This document shows positions 49,052-58,154 of a DNA stretch of 64,000 nucleotides, in pieces. How positions within the stretch are numbered: position 1 is the first letter of the stretch; every line of letters starts with the position of its first letter. The translations under genes were made by a program, and so were the position numbers. This DNA is from CAYXSX01 sp964467925 (GTDB taxonomy: Bacteria > Pseudomonadota > Alphaproteobacteria > Micavibrionales > Micavibrionaceae). A model generated the notes under the pieces. That model saw only the letters and a program-made list of their open reading frames with translations. It had not been told where the DNA came from and did no database searches. Location: contig CAYXSX010000001.1 of the NCBI GenBank assembly GCA_964467925.1, positions 124,001 through 188,000 on the forward strand, given 5' to 3'.

Positions 49052-49243
49052 ATGAACACTTTCTTTATGATCTGCGCCGGAATTGCCATGCTCGCCGTAC
49101 TCGGTGCGTTGGGGCTCGGGCTTTTTTCCATGATGCGCGGCGGCGCGTTTAATGAAAAATACGGCAACAAGCTGATGCAACTCCGCGTGGCGCTTCAAGG
49201 GCTTGCCTTGGCTATGCTCGCTCTGGCATACTTTACCTCTTAA
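49052..49243 (+). CDS. HIG1-domain small membrane protein
   Basis: A 63-residue protein with two transmembrane helices around the loop MMRGGAFNEKYGNKLMQLRVALQG, the twin-TM HIG1 layout. In Alphaproteobacteria and mitochondria such proteins associate with cytochrome oxidase. It lies between ubiG and etfB; all concern respiration or quinone metabolism, which fits a respiratory role, but direct evidence is lacking. Confidence 0.85.
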   Translation: MNTFFMICAGIAMLAVLGALGLGLFSMMRGGAFNEKYGNKLMQLRVALQGLALAMLALAYFTS

Positions 49244-49290
49244 GGGTAATTATTCCCCACCCCCCCCTAAAAATCCTTTAGGAGTATCAA

Positions 49291-50055
49291 ATGAAAATAC
49301 TGGTCCCCGTAAAACGGGTTGTAGATTACAACGTTAAAGTCCGTGTTAAATCGGACAATAGCGGCGTCGAGCTTGCCAACGTCAAAATGTCGATGAACCC
49401 GTTCGATGAAATCGCCATCGAGGAAGCGGTGCGTTTAAAAGAAGCCGGCAAAGCCAGCGAGATTATCGCCGTCACCATCGGCCCTGAAAAGGCACAGGAA
49501 CAACTCCGCACCGCTTTGGCCGTAGGCGCAGACCGTGCGATATTGGTACAGACAGACAAGCCCATCGATCTTGGCGGCGTAGAACCGCTGGCCGTTGCTA
49601 AAACGCTCAAGGCAATCATCGACAAAGAAAAACCCGATCTGGTTATCATGGGCAAGCAATCGATTGACGATGATTCAAACCAGACTGGCCAGATGCTTGC
49701 CGCCCTGCTGGGCTGGGCGCAAGGCACATTTGCTTCCAAGGTTGAACTGGCGGAAGGCAGCGCGAATGTCACACGCGAAATTGACGGCGGACTGGAAACA
49801 CTCTCGGTTAAGCTGCCCGCCATCATCACGACGGATTTGCGTCTGAACGAACCGCGTTACGCCAAGTTGCCCGACATTATGAAGGCCAAGAAGAAAGAGC
49901 TGGAAGTGCTTACGCCCGACGCTCTGGGTGTGGACTACACCCCTCGCCTTTCCATTCTCAAGGTTACGGAGCCCCCCGTCCGCAAGGGCGGCATCAAGGT
50001 CGATAGCGTCGATGCGCTGATCGATAAATTAAAGAACGAAGCGAAGGTGATTTGA
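49291..50055 (+). CDS. etfB: electron transfer flavoprotein subunit beta
   Basis: The 254-residue subunit opens MKILVPVKRVVDYNVKVRVK, typical of EtfB, with FDEIAIEEAVRLKEAG and the AMP-site block DLVIMGKQSIDDDSNQTGQM. The heterodimer carries electrons from acyl-CoA dehydrogenases and others to ETF-quinone oxidoreductase in fatty acid oxidation. It starts after a good TTTAGGAG site. etfA follows one base after its stop. Confidence 0.97.
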   Translation: MKILVPVKRVVDYNVKVRVKSDNSGVELANVKMSMNPFDEIAIEEAVRLKEAGKASEIIAVTIGPEKAQEQLRTALAVGADRAILVQTDKPIDLGGVEPLAVAKTLKAIIDKEKPDLVIMGKQSIDDDSNQTGQMLAALLGWAQGTFASKVELAEGSANVTREIDGGLETLSVKLPAIITTDLRLNEPRYAKLPDIMKAKKKELEVLTPDALGVDYTPRLSILKVTEPPVRKGGIKVDSVDALIDKLKNEAKVI

Positions 50056-50056
50056 T

Positions 50057-50986
50057 ATGAGTGTAATGGTTATAGCCGAACATGATAACACGGAGCTGAA
50101 AGGCTCTACCCTCAACACCGTCACCGCCGCCGCGAAAATCGATTCAGACGTGCATATTCTTGTCGCCGCGGGCAATGCCGGACCGATTGCGCAGGCTGCC
50201 GCAAAAATCAGCGGTGTTACCAAGGTCATTACATGTGAGGGCGCAGAGTTCGCCCATCCGATCGCGGAAAATTACACCCCTGTGATTATCGATCTGGCCG
50301 CCAATTATTCCCACATCCTCCTGCCCGATACGACATTCGGTAAAAACATCGCGCCGCGCGCCGCGGCCCTTCTGGATATCCAGCAAATTTCCGGCATCAC
50401 GGCGGTGATTGATGCCGATACGTTCGAGCGCCCCGTTTATGCGGGCAACGCGGTTGCGACCGTGAAATCGTCGGACGCGAAAAAAATCATCACCGTGCGT
50501 GGCACAACCTTTGACGCCACCCCCGCGGAAGGCGGAAGCGCCGCAACAGAAAGCATAAACGCCCCCGGCGATGCGGGTTTGTCATCCTTCGTCAACGCCC
50601 AGCTTTCCAAATCCGAACGCCCCGAACTGACCGCCGCCAAGATCGTCGTCTCTGGCGGACGCGGCGTGGGGTCGGCTGAAAACTTCGCGATTATCGAGAA
50701 ACTGGCCGATAAAATCGGCGCGGCGGTGGGTGCATCACGCGCGGCTGTTGATGCCGGATACGTTCCCAACGATTATCAGGTCGGCCAAACGGGCAAAGTC
50801 GTCGCGCCCGATCTTTACATGGCGATCGGCATATCAGGCGCGATCCAGCATTTGGCGGGCATGAAAGATTCCAAAGTGATCGTGGCGATTAACAAGGATG
50901 AAGAAGCGCCAATCTTTTCAGTGGCCGATTACGGCCTTGTCGCCGACCTCTTCGAAGCCGTGCCTGAGCTGGAAAGTAAACTTTAA
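50057..50986 (+). CDS. etfA: electron transfer flavoprotein subunit alpha
   Basis: The 309-residue subunit holds the FAD site in its C-terminal half: VVSGGRGVGSAENFAIIEKLA, then QVGQTGKVVAPDLYMAIGISGAIQHLAGM and INKDEEAPIFSVADYGLVADLFEAVPEL. These are the hallmark blocks of EtfA. It is coupled to etfB. A pentapeptide-like gene follows after a short hairpin. Confidence 0.97.
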   Translation: MSVMVIAEHDNTELKGSTLNTVTAAAKIDSDVHILVAAGNAGPIAQAAAKISGVTKVITCEGAEFAHPIAENYTPVIIDLAANYSHILLPDTTFGKNIAPRAAALLDIQQISGITAVIDADTFERPVYAGNAVATVKSSDAKKIITVRGTTFDATPAEGGSAATESINAPGDAGLSSFVNAQLSKSERPELTAAKIVVSGGRGVGSAENFAIIEKLADKIGAAVGASRAAVDAGYVPNDYQVGQTGKVVAPDLYMAIGISGAIQHLAGMKDSKVIVAINKDEEAPIFSVADYGLVADLFEAVPELESKL

Positions 50987-51020
50987 CATTTTTATTAACA
51001 TAACTCAAAATCCACTATAG

Positions 51021-51041
51021 CCTCTGGAAAATTTTCAGAGG
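51021..51041 (+). promoter_or_regulatory. hairpin overlapping the ribosome site upstream of 51053
   Basis: CCTCTGGAAAATTTTCAGAGG forms a stem of about ten base pairs. Its 3' arm supplies the AGAGG of the ribosome site (AGAGGAG) 12 bases before the ATG at 51053, so it could mask translation, for instance as a thermosensor, or be the tail of the etfA terminator (TTT lacking). Confidence 0.5.
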
Positions 51042-51052
51042 AGTAAGTTAAC

Positions 51053-51586
51053 ATGCCACAACGCCCACCTAAGACCACGATCATTCCAGTGGATGATAAA
51101 CACGTTTTAGAAATTCAAACCGAATTTACGATTTCTGTAGGCCAAGAAACAGCAGAAAAGATACAGAGGGTTCTGGATGCTCCGGATGGTACGCGGTTTT
51201 CACAACTTGCTGAAATGGTCGGCATGAGTAAGTACACCGATTTTACATTCGGTAATTTTGATGGCATTGATCTTAGGGGAGAGGGTGATTACTGGCAAAA
51301 TGCGAATTTTAGAGGAAGCTCTTTTAAGGGAAGTAAATTTGGCCCTGATGTTAGTCTAAAAAGCACTTTGCTGGAAGGCGCTGACTTGACTGACGCGGAA
51401 GGTTTAACCGCTGAAATGCTGGCAGAAACTTACATTGATGAAACAACAATTCTGCCTGATTATATTGATCGCTCCGAAGTTAATGCGTTGCATGAAGCCC
51501 TGAACATGCCCCCTGCCCCCATGCGTGTTGAAGAAGACCGTGTAATCACCATTCAAGTTCCGGCAACGCTTCATAGAAGACAGTAA
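51053..51586 (+). CDS. hypothetical protein with partial pentapeptide-like repeats
   Basis: A 177-residue soluble protein. The central part (about residues 75-125: FDGIDLRGEGDYWQNANFRGSSFKG, then GADLTDAEGL) has A(D/N)LxG-type pentapeptide motifs giving a short right-handed beta-helix; the flanks are mixed. No signal peptide is seen. The family beyond this is not recognised. Function cannot be inferred. The ribosome site lies in a hairpin. Confidence 0.7.
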   Translation: MPQRPPKTTIIPVDDKHVLEIQTEFTISVGQETAEKIQRVLDAPDGTRFSQLAEMVGMSKYTDFTFGNFDGIDLRGEGDYWQNANFRGSSFKGSKFGPDVSLKSTLLEGADLTDAEGLTAEMLAETYIDETTILPDYIDRSEVNALHEALNMPPAPMRVEEDRVITIQVPATLHRRQ

Positions 51587-51600
51587 AATATAGCCCCCAT

Positions 51601-51672
51601 GTCATCCCGAACGAATGTGAGGGATCTCATAAAGCCAAATGAGATTTCTCAGGCTAAAGCCTTCGAAATGAC
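51601..51672 (+). repeat. GTCATCCCGAA...AATGAC palindromic element
   Basis: A 72-bp element of the GTCAT...ATGAC group has pairs GGGATCTCATA / TGAGATTTCTC and AGGCTAAAGCCT near the right end. It lies between the pentapeptide-like gene and the convergent TlpA-like gene. Confidence 0.8.
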
Positions 51673-51686
51673 AAATTTTATTTCAT

Positions 51687-52283
51687 TTAACGCTGCGCCA
51701 GTTTTTGCAGGAAGGCGATGACTTTGGGGCTGTCCCACGCCGCCTCTCCGGCAATTTCGTAGATCATGCGCCCGCGCTTATCCAGAATATAAGTCGCGGG
51801 CAGCGCACGAGGGTTGAGAGTATCCTGAATCTGCCCGTTAATATCATGATACCTTGCGACATCGCCAATCTCATATTTTTCTAGAAACGCGCTGACTTTT
51901 TCTATGTCTTTGCGCAGATCAACCGAGACAGCGATTACTTTTACACCCCGCCCTTTTACCAGTTTTTGCAAATTCTGCAGGCTGGGAAGCTCGGTAATAC
52001 AGGGGCGGCACCATGTCGCCCAGACATTCAGAACGACAATCTGCCCGCGAAAATCCTTGAGCGCTGCCTCGTCCCCGTCCGGCCCAGCGAAAGATATGGG
52101 GGGCAAACGCTGTGGGCTTTCAAAGGCTTGAAAACGCACAAAATGAGAGGCAATGCCGCTCTCCGTCCGTTTAAACTCCTTGCTCTCTATAAGGTGGCGC
52201 ACGCCAAATCCGGAGCCAATCACCACCGCCAAAAGCAGGATCGTGATAAGAGTTGAATGTTTCGTATAAGGAAGCAGGTACAT
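51687..52283 (-). CDS. TlpA/ResA-like thioredoxin-fold protein
   Basis: The 198-residue protein has an N-terminal membrane anchor (about residues 10-30: ITILLLAVVIGSGFGVRHLI) and a thioredoxin domain with the redox motif WATWCRPCITELPSL. It would act on the periplasmic side as a disulfide reductase, as TlpA does in cytochrome c or oxidase maturation. It stands alone, convergent with the preceding gene. Confidence 0.92.
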   Translation of the reverse strand: MYLLPYTKHSTLITILLLAVVIGSGFGVRHLIESKEFKRTESGIASHFVRFQAFESPQRLPPISFAGPDGDEAALKDFRGQIVVLNVWATWCRPCITELPSLQNLQKLVKGRGVKVIAVSVDLRKDIEKVSAFLEKYEIGDVARYHDINGQIQDTLNPRALPATYILDKRGRMIYEIAGEAAWDSPKVIAFLQKLAQR

Positions 52284-52363
52284 TTTTCATCCCAATATTT
52301 CGGGTTTTCTTTTACGCATTATCACTATAGATAATATGGATGCAAAGCGACAGGACAACAAGC

Positions 52364-52558
52364 ATGACAACAAGAATGAGAAAGCGCCCGACAGCAATAT
52401 TGATCACCGCCCTTGCGGCTATTTGCCTGCTCGTATCCGCCTGCGGCGTGAAACCGGGTCGTGTGGACCCGCCCGAAGGCGCGGAAGATAGCGGATTCCC
52501 GCATCAATATCCCGATATTTCCACCGCACCCAAGCCCAAGGTGCGTACAACGCGTTAA
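52364..52558 (+). CDS. lptM: LptM-like small lipoprotein
   Basis: From ATG 52364 (AGGA site) the 64-residue product has a basic N-terminus, a hydrophobic core and lipobox LVSAC, followed by a short proline-rich tail CGVKPGRVDPPEGAE. A small lipoprotein just upstream of lysA matches the LptM (YifL) arrangement of many proteobacteria; LptM helps mature the LPS translocon LptDE. An earlier ATG at 52340 would add eight residues. The gene name is based on context and length. Confidence 0.8.
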   Translation: MTTRMRKRPTAILITALAAICLLVSACGVKPGRVDPPEGAEDSGFPHQYPDISTAPKPKVRTTR

Positions 52559-52580
52559 CAACCAGAAGAAAGAATAAACA

Positions 52581-53852
52581 ATGACCGGTTTTCATGAAAA
52601 AAACGGCGTACTGCACGTGGATGATGTCCCGCTGACCCGTATCGCGGAAGAATACGGCACGCCCGCCTATGTCTATAGCGCCAGCTTGATCCGTGCCCAG
52701 CACAAGCGCCTGAAAAACGCTCTGGAAAAGGCAATCCCGGCGGACCGCCAGCCCATGCTGTGCTATGCCTGCAAGGCCAATACGAATATCGCGATACTGC
52801 GCCTCCTGAAAACTCTAGGCACGGGGCTGGAGATCGTCTCCGAAGGCGAGCTTGCCAAAGGCCTGAAGGCCGGGTTTAGCGGCAATGAAATTATTTCCAC
52901 AAGCTTCGGTAAAACGCCGGATGAAATCCGCGCCTGTCTTGATGCCGATATCGCCCAGTTCAATATTGAATCCTTTACCGAGCTGGAACAGCTTAATAAT
53001 ACGGCAAAGGAAATGGGTAAAACCGCCCGCGTGCTCTTCCGCCTTAACCCCAACATCGGAGACAGCGGGGGCCATGCTAAAATCTCCACAGGCGGCAAGC
53101 GTGATAAATTCGGCATGAGCGCCACTATCATCATGGAGGCCTATAAACGCGCTGATGAAATGTCGCATCTTGAACCCATCGGCCTATCGATGCATATCGG
53201 ATCTCAAGTAGCGCAAGTTGAGAAATTCAAACCGGGCTTTGAAAAAATGGCCGAGATGGTTACTGATTTGCGCAAAGCGGGATACAGCGTAACGCGCCTT
53301 GATATCGGCGGCGGCTTTCCCATTATTTACAACGATGAAAAACTGCTCGATCTTGATGAATATGCCCGCTGGGTGAACGATATCGTCGTGCCGTTGGAAA
53401 CCGAAATCCAGATGGAGCCGGGCCGTTATTTCGTCGGCAATGCCGGCGTTCTTTTGACCAAAGTTTTGTATGTGAAGGAAACGCAGGATCAGGATTTTCT
53501 TGTGCTCGATTCAGCGATGAACGACCTCATCCGCCCCACGCTGTACGAGGCCTATCACGGCATTCGCCCGGTCGAAAATCTGAACGCGCCAAAACAATCT
53601 TATGACGTGGTCGGGCCGATCTGCGAAAGCGGCGATACATTCACTAAGGGCCGCGAATTGCCGCAAATGAAAATGAACGATCTGGCCGTCATCGAAAGCG
53701 CCGGAGCATACGGTTCGGCCATGGCATCGAATTACAACACACGGCCTTTACTCCCCGAAATATTGGTGGATGGCGATAAAATCGCCGTCATCCGCAAACG
53801 CCAGAGCATAGATGACATTATTAATCAGGAATCGATTCCGGACTGGGTATAA
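52581..53852 (+). CDS. lysA: diaminopimelate decarboxylase
   Basis: The 423-residue PLP enzyme makes lysine from meso-diaminopimelate. The PLP lysine is in CYACKANTNIAIL, the HIGSQV motif and the GGGFPI motif are in the TIM barrel, and CESGDTF near residue 350 supplies the Cys of the active site. The gene follows lptM by 22 bp, with its own site. lysC, for the first step, lies 5 kb earlier. Confidence 0.97.
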   Translation: MTGFHEKNGVLHVDDVPLTRIAEEYGTPAYVYSASLIRAQHKRLKNALEKAIPADRQPMLCYACKANTNIAILRLLKTLGTGLEIVSEGELAKGLKAGFSGNEIISTSFGKTPDEIRACLDADIAQFNIESFTELEQLNNTAKEMGKTARVLFRLNPNIGDSGGHAKISTGGKRDKFGMSATIIMEAYKRADEMSHLEPIGLSMHIGSQVAQVEKFKPGFEKMAEMVTDLRKAGYSVTRLDIGGGFPIIYNDEKLLDLDEYARWVNDIVVPLETEIQMEPGRYFVGNAGVLLTKVLYVKETQDQDFLVLDSAMNDLIRPTLYEAYHGIRPVENLNAPKQSYDVVGPICESGDTFTKGRELPQMKMNDLAVIESAGAYGSAMASNYNTRPLLPEILVDGDKIAVIRKRQSIDDIINQESIPDWV

Positions 53853-53872
53853 GCTCTGCTATAATCTTATGC

Positions 53873-56314
53873 ATGAGCGACTCTAAAAAGATTAAACGCA
53901 AGCTTGCGCGGCAAAAAATTGTCACCGCCGCGCTGATGCTGATCGAAAATTTCAGCGCCTTTATCTGGCGCGCGCTGTTTTGGTGTTTTTTATTCTCCGG
54001 ACTTTGGTTGATGTCTGTTCCCTCTCTATTGGGACTAGCCGGGGAAATCGCAGCGCTTGTTATTTTCATTTTCGGGCTAGCTTATTTCATCTTTAAAGAC
54101 GCGCAACATCTTTCATGGCCACGCAAGACCGAAATCCTGCGCCGGATCGAACGCGCCAACGATCTTAAACACCGCCCGTTTTCGACGCAAAACGACCGGC
54201 TTGCCAATCCGCGTAAACAAAAAACGCGAACCCTTTGGCAAGAACGCGGAGCAAGTCTGCTTGCCGGAATAAAATCGCTCCGCCGTCCGAAACTTCGCCG
54301 TTTCATGGCCGCCAAAGACCCTTACGCTCTGCGCCTTATCGCCGTTTTGATCGCGCTTAGCGGGCTGTTCATCGCCGCTGGACAATGGGATATCCGTCTT
54401 AAAAACGCCCTCAATCCCTTTGCCATGATTGGCCCGCAGGAAAAGCAGCAACGCGTGACATTATGGGTTACACCGCCCGCCTATACGGGACGGGCGATTA
54501 CGATAGCTGGTAAAACGGATGATGCACTCGAAATTCCGCAAGGCTCGGACATAAAGCTCACGGTTCAGGGGGGCTGGGGTACGCCTATTCTTGAAACTCC
54601 GGAAGAGCACTGGCAGCTCGAAGAAATCGCGCCCGGTCAGCACACACTCGAAATTCCCGCCCCGGCGGCTGAAACCATGAGTGTCACGCAAATGAAATTC
54701 CCGCTTGCAACGTGGAACACCTATTTCATTCCCGACAACCCGCCCGCCATTACCCACGCCAATACCGCCGAGATATTACCCGACGGATCAATGCGTTTTC
54801 CATTAACCGTAGAAGACGATTACGGCGTAAAAAAACTCACACTTCATATGGAACTCGATCCTGTTGTGGCGGGCAACCCGTTAGGCACCAAAGTCGAAGA
54901 AACGCGCCCCGTATATTCCCCGCCAAAAACGGCGTTTGAAATCCAGCCCGTTTTTGATCTCACCTCTCATCCCTGGGCCGGACTTCCGGTCACGATAAGT
55001 TTTGAAGTGAGCGACGATATAGGTCAAACCGCAAAACTTAAAACCGTAGCCATGAACCTGCCAGAGCGTCCCTTTCACAACCCCGTGGCGCGCAAGCTGG
55101 TGGAAATGCGCAAGCGCCTGATATGGGCGCCGCTGGAGCCGCAAACCGAAATGGTCGCCGAGCTCGAAGAAATTCTGAGCTATCCCGATCTCTTCCGCGG
55201 CGACATGGTTGTTTTTCTGGCGCTGCGCAGTGCTTCTTCACGCCTTGTCTATACGTCACCCTATAAGGATGCGCGCATCGAAGCCGCCTACAGCATTATC
55301 GATCTGCTCTGGGATACGGCATTAAGAGTGGAGGATGGCAACCTTTCCCTTGCCGCGCGCAATTTGCGTGAAAAGCAAACCGACCTACAAAAACTTCTCG
55401 ACGACCCGCAAGCTGCACAAGAGGAAATTACCGAGGCCATGCAGGAATTGCGCGAGGCATTAGCCCAGTACCTTTCCGAACTGCAACAGGAGTTACAAAA
55501 ACGTCTGTCCGAAAGCGGCGTGCCTTTGATGATGTCACCCGAAGCGCTGGCAAGCATGCTTTCCCCGGAAGCTTTGGGTGATTTCCTGAACGAGATGGAA
55601 AATCAAATTCTCTCCGCCGATAAAAACGCGGCACAGGATATGCTGGCCCAACTTCAGCGCCTGATGGATAATATGAACCCTTCACTAAGCCCGCCCTTGC
55701 CCTCCGATATCAGACAGATGAGCGAAGGGATAGGCGAACTGGAAGAATTGATAAAGCAGCAAGAGTCCCTGCTTTTCCAAACCAAAGAGCAGGCGGAATT
55801 ACAGCAACAGGATAATATGAGCATCAGCACGCAAGACAATAAGGAAAAGCAGGAAGAGCTTCGCCGCACTCTTGGGCAATTGATGCTGGATACGGACGAG
55901 GCCTTGCAAACCATTCCGCAATCCATGGGAGAAGCGGAACGGGAAATGAGCGCCGCCGCCGGACTGCTTGACGAAAATAATCCGCAGGCCGCTATTCCGC
56001 ATCAAGAAGGCGCCATCCGGCATTTACGCGAATCTCAGCAACAAATGGGAAAGCAGCTTTCCCAGCGTCTACAACAAATGACCACGATGATGATTGCGGG
56101 CGGTATGATGTCTCCGCTCGATCCTCTGGGCAGGCCCATGGAGGAACGCGATGAGGAAAACGGCTTGCTGCCCGGCTCCCGCGTCGAAGTGCCCGATGAA
56201 TCGCAGCGCAAACGCGTGGATGAAATTTTGCAGATGCTTCGCGAGCGGGCGGGCCAGCGTAGCCGCCCTGCTAATGAGCTGGAGTATTATCGCCGTCTTC
56301 TGAAACGGTTTTAG
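53873..56314 (+). CDS. TIGR02302/DUF4175 large membrane protein
   Basis: The 813-residue protein has three hydrophobic segments in the first 170 residues (about 35-85 and near 155), then a beta-rich periplasmic-type region (280-400), and a long coiled-coil, Gln/Glu-rich C-terminal half (500-780). This matches the TIGR02302 family of Alphaproteobacteria, of unknown function, whose C-terminal half is typical. TATAAT lies just before the ATG. The last 44 bp overlap the convergent zinc-ribbon gene. A structural or envelope role is possible but inferred only from topology. Confidence 0.88.
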   Translation: MSDSKKIKRKLARQKIVTAALMLIENFSAFIWRALFWCFLFSGLWLMSVPSLLGLAGEIAALVIFIFGLAYFIFKDAQHLSWPRKTEILRRIERANDLKHRPFSTQNDRLANPRKQKTRTLWQERGASLLAGIKSLRRPKLRRFMAAKDPYALRLIAVLIALSGLFIAAGQWDIRLKNALNPFAMIGPQEKQQRVTLWVTPPAYTGRAITIAGKTDDALEIPQGSDIKLTVQGGWGTPILETPEEHWQLEEIAPGQHTLEIPAPAAETMSVTQMKFPLATWNTYFIPDNPPAITHANTAEILPDGSMRFPLTVEDDYGVKKLTLHMELDPVVAGNPLGTKVEETRPVYSPPKTAFEIQPVFDLTSHPWAGLPVTISFEVSDDIGQTAKLKTVAMNLPERPFHNPVARKLVEMRKRLIWAPLEPQTEMVAELEEILSYPDLFRGDMVVFLALRSASSRLVYTSPYKDARIEAAYSIIDLLWDTALRVEDGNLSLAARNLREKQTDLQKLLDDPQAAQEEITEAMQELREALAQYLSELQQELQKRLSESGVPLMMSPEALASMLSPEALGDFLNEMENQILSADKNAAQDMLAQLQRLMDNMNPSLSPPLPSDIRQMSEGIGELEELIKQQESLLFQTKEQAELQQQDNMSISTQDNKEKQEELRRTLGQLMLDTDEALQTIPQSMGEAEREMSAAAGLLDENNPQAAIPHQEGAIRHLRESQQQMGKQLSQRLQQMTTMMIAGGMMSPLDPLGRPMEERDEENGLLPGSRVEVPDESQRKRVDEILQMLRERAGQRSRPANELEYYRRLLKRF

Positions 56315-57272
56315 AGTGATCTTCTTCCGCGCCTTCAGCATTTAGAATAAAGCGCAGTTTAACTTCCGCCCCAGCCTCTGACGTTTCCTGACGCGATTCA
56401 AATTCCATTTCGCTTTCGGCTTCAAGATGGCGTGCGGGCGGCGTAATCAACCATGTTAAAATCACTTCCCCGCTTTCCCGGCGAAGCTCCGCCTCGATCA
56501 TCGGTACGTCCTGATCCTCGCGGCTTAAATTCATCACCCGGCCCTTTACAGTGACCACGCGCCCGCCAAAACCGGAAGTTGTTGTTTCGACCTTGATGCC
56601 GTCGAAAATCAGGCGCTCGCCCGGTACATTCATTTCATAACCGAACCAGCGGTATACGCTCTGACTGGCGGGCCAGCCTTGCGATAACGGCCCGTGCAAA
56701 ACAAGAAACACAGCCAAAATCAAAAGGAACACGACGCCCGCCATGGCAAAGCCGAATAATTTCGGCTTTGCCATGGCGGGCTTTTCATGTTCTTCGTCGT
56801 CATCCTGCACGGCGCGGGTAAGATCGTCTTCCTCTTCTACGCCCTCCGGCGGGCCGGGAAGCGGATCATCAGCATCACCGATACCGGCCTCTTCGTCGGG
56901 CTCGGCGCCTTCAGCGGCGGCAAGCATAGAGGCGAAATCGGAAGGCTCCTCTTCGGCAACGCCTTCTCCTTCCGGAGCTTCATGTTCATCAGACATGGCC
57001 GCTATATCTGGTATTTCCGGAAGACCGTCTTCGGTTTCGGACTGGTCCTCTACGACCGTATCATCGGTAATTTCGGGTAGAGCCTGCTCTTGAGGTTCAT
57101 TATCTTCCGGCGCGGGCGCAACAGCTTCTTCACCACTTTCTCCGCCCTGCTCTTCCGGTTCCTGAAACCAGACCTCACCACAGGAAGAGCATTTTACCTT
57201 ACGCCCGCCGCCCGCCAGCATATCGGCGGGCAAAGTGAAACGTGAAGCGCATTTGGGACAAGTCAAAATCAT
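56271..57272 (-). CDS. zinc-ribbon (MJ0042-type) membrane protein with an internal hairpin in its gene
   Basis: The 333-residue protein has an N-terminal zinc ribbon (TCPKCASRFTLPADM, VKCSSCGEVWF), a long acidic linker (residues about 40-155, many Glu, Asp and Pro), one transmembrane segment (GFAMAGVVFLLILAVFLVLHG) and a beta-rich DUF3426-like extracytoplasmic domain. The family is widespread in Proteobacteria with unknown function. The gene contains a perfect 21-bp inverted repeat at 56736-56781 just before the membrane segment. Its 3' end overlaps the DUF4175 gene by 44 bp in antisense. Confidence 0.86.
   Translation of the reverse strand: MILTCPKCASRFTLPADMLAGGGRKVKCSSCGEVWFQEPEEQGGESGEEAVAPAPEDNEPQEQALPEITDDTVVEDQSETEDGLPEIPDIAAMSDEHEAPEGEGVAEEEPSDFASMLAAAEGAEPDEEAGIGDADDPLPGPPEGVEEEDDLTRAVQDDDEEHEKPAMAKPKLFGFAMAGVVFLLILAVFLVLHGPLSQGWPASQSVYRWFGYEMNVPGERLIFDGIKVETTTSGFGGRVVTVKGRVMNLSREDQDVPMIEAELRRESGEVILTWLITPPARHLEAESEMEFESRQETSEAGAEVKLRFILNAEGAEEDHSKTVSEDGDNTPAH
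56736..56781 (+). repeat. perfect 21-bp inverted repeat inside a coding sequence
   Basis: GCCCGCCATGGCAAAGCCGAA and its exact complement (TTCGGCTTTGCCATGGCGGGC) are separated by TAAT. In the protein it encodes the mirror-like PAMAKPKLFGFAMAG. The stem would be very stable in mRNA. It does not match the GTCAT elements. Confidence 0.95.
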
Positions 57273-57354
57273 TGGCGGCTATGTCTTTCCTTCGGAAGCG
57301 TCATTTAGTATTTATAGATCACTACCAACGCGCCCGCAATACAAGGATCACGGC

Positions 57355-58125
57355 ATGCACAAAACATATGGGTTGTTAGCACTCGCCCTTTACGGGCTGA
57401 TTTTCGCCTCTACTCCGGCCAGAGCGCAGGAAGAGGCTGCGGAAAAAGCTGCGCCTGCGCCGCCGGCTGCTGTTTCTTGCACTATTGAAGACCGGCCCTG
57501 CATTCTGAAAACCCTGGAGGAAACGGCCCGCACCATTGAAAATACCAGCTGGCGCGACCAGACCTTGCGCGAACTTGCCAAAACCTACGCTTTTGAGGGC
57601 GATTTAGATCGCGCCATATCGTTTATCGACCAGATCAAAACGCCGGACACCAAGGCCATGACGATTCGCGGCATCGGCATGGCAGCGGCGGACAATAATT
57701 TAACCCCAGAAAAGTATAAGGCGCTCTTTACCCGTCTTCGCGAAGAGGCTGAAAAAATAAAGCATCCGCCCTCTTACGCTATCGCCCTGACCTATATCGC
57801 CATGGCGCAAGCCTTTGCCGGGGACGATGAAGGCGCATGGGCGACCGCCGCCGATATGCAGAATGATGCTCTGCGCCACAAGGCCTATGGCGAGACGGCG
57901 GAAATACAGGCCGAAAAAAGTAATTACGAAGACGCGCTTAAAAGCATCGCCTTTATCGACAGCGAAGCCTATAAGAACAAGTCATATGAATTAGTGTGTA
58001 AAATTCTTGCCGATCAAGGTTTGCTGGGCCCGGCCCTGAAATCTGCGGAAAACATCACCAACTCTTATAAAAAAGCCGAAGCCCTGCAATATGTTCTGGA
58101 TAAACAAAAACCGCGTGAGAAATAA
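57355..58125 (+). CDS. secreted TPR-like protein
   Basis: From ATG 57355 (AAGGATC site) the 256-residue product has a signal peptide (MHKTYGLLALALYGLIFAST, cut after ARA) and a repeat-rich helical domain: LRELAKTYAFEGDLDRAISFID, ALTYIAMAQAFAGDDEGAWATAA, and YEDALKSIAFIDSEAYKNKSYELV, TPR-like units of about 34 residues. Two Cys (CTIEDRPC) near residue 42-48 may form a disulfide. A periplasmic scaffold is likely. The gene is followed by a multi-hairpin repeat and ftsE. Confidence 0.85.
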   Translation: MHKTYGLLALALYGLIFASTPARAQEEAAEKAAPAPPAAVSCTIEDRPCILKTLEETARTIENTSWRDQTLRELAKTYAFEGDLDRAISFIDQIKTPDTKAMTIRGIGMAAADNNLTPEKYKALFTRLREEAEKIKHPPSYAIALTYIAMAQAFAGDDEGAWATAADMQNDALRHKAYGETAEIQAEKSNYEDALKSIAFIDSEAYKNKSYELVCKILADQGLLGPALKSAENITNSYKKAEALQYVLDKQKPREK

Positions 58126-58154
58126 ATGACCGGAACAAAAAACAACCCACGACC

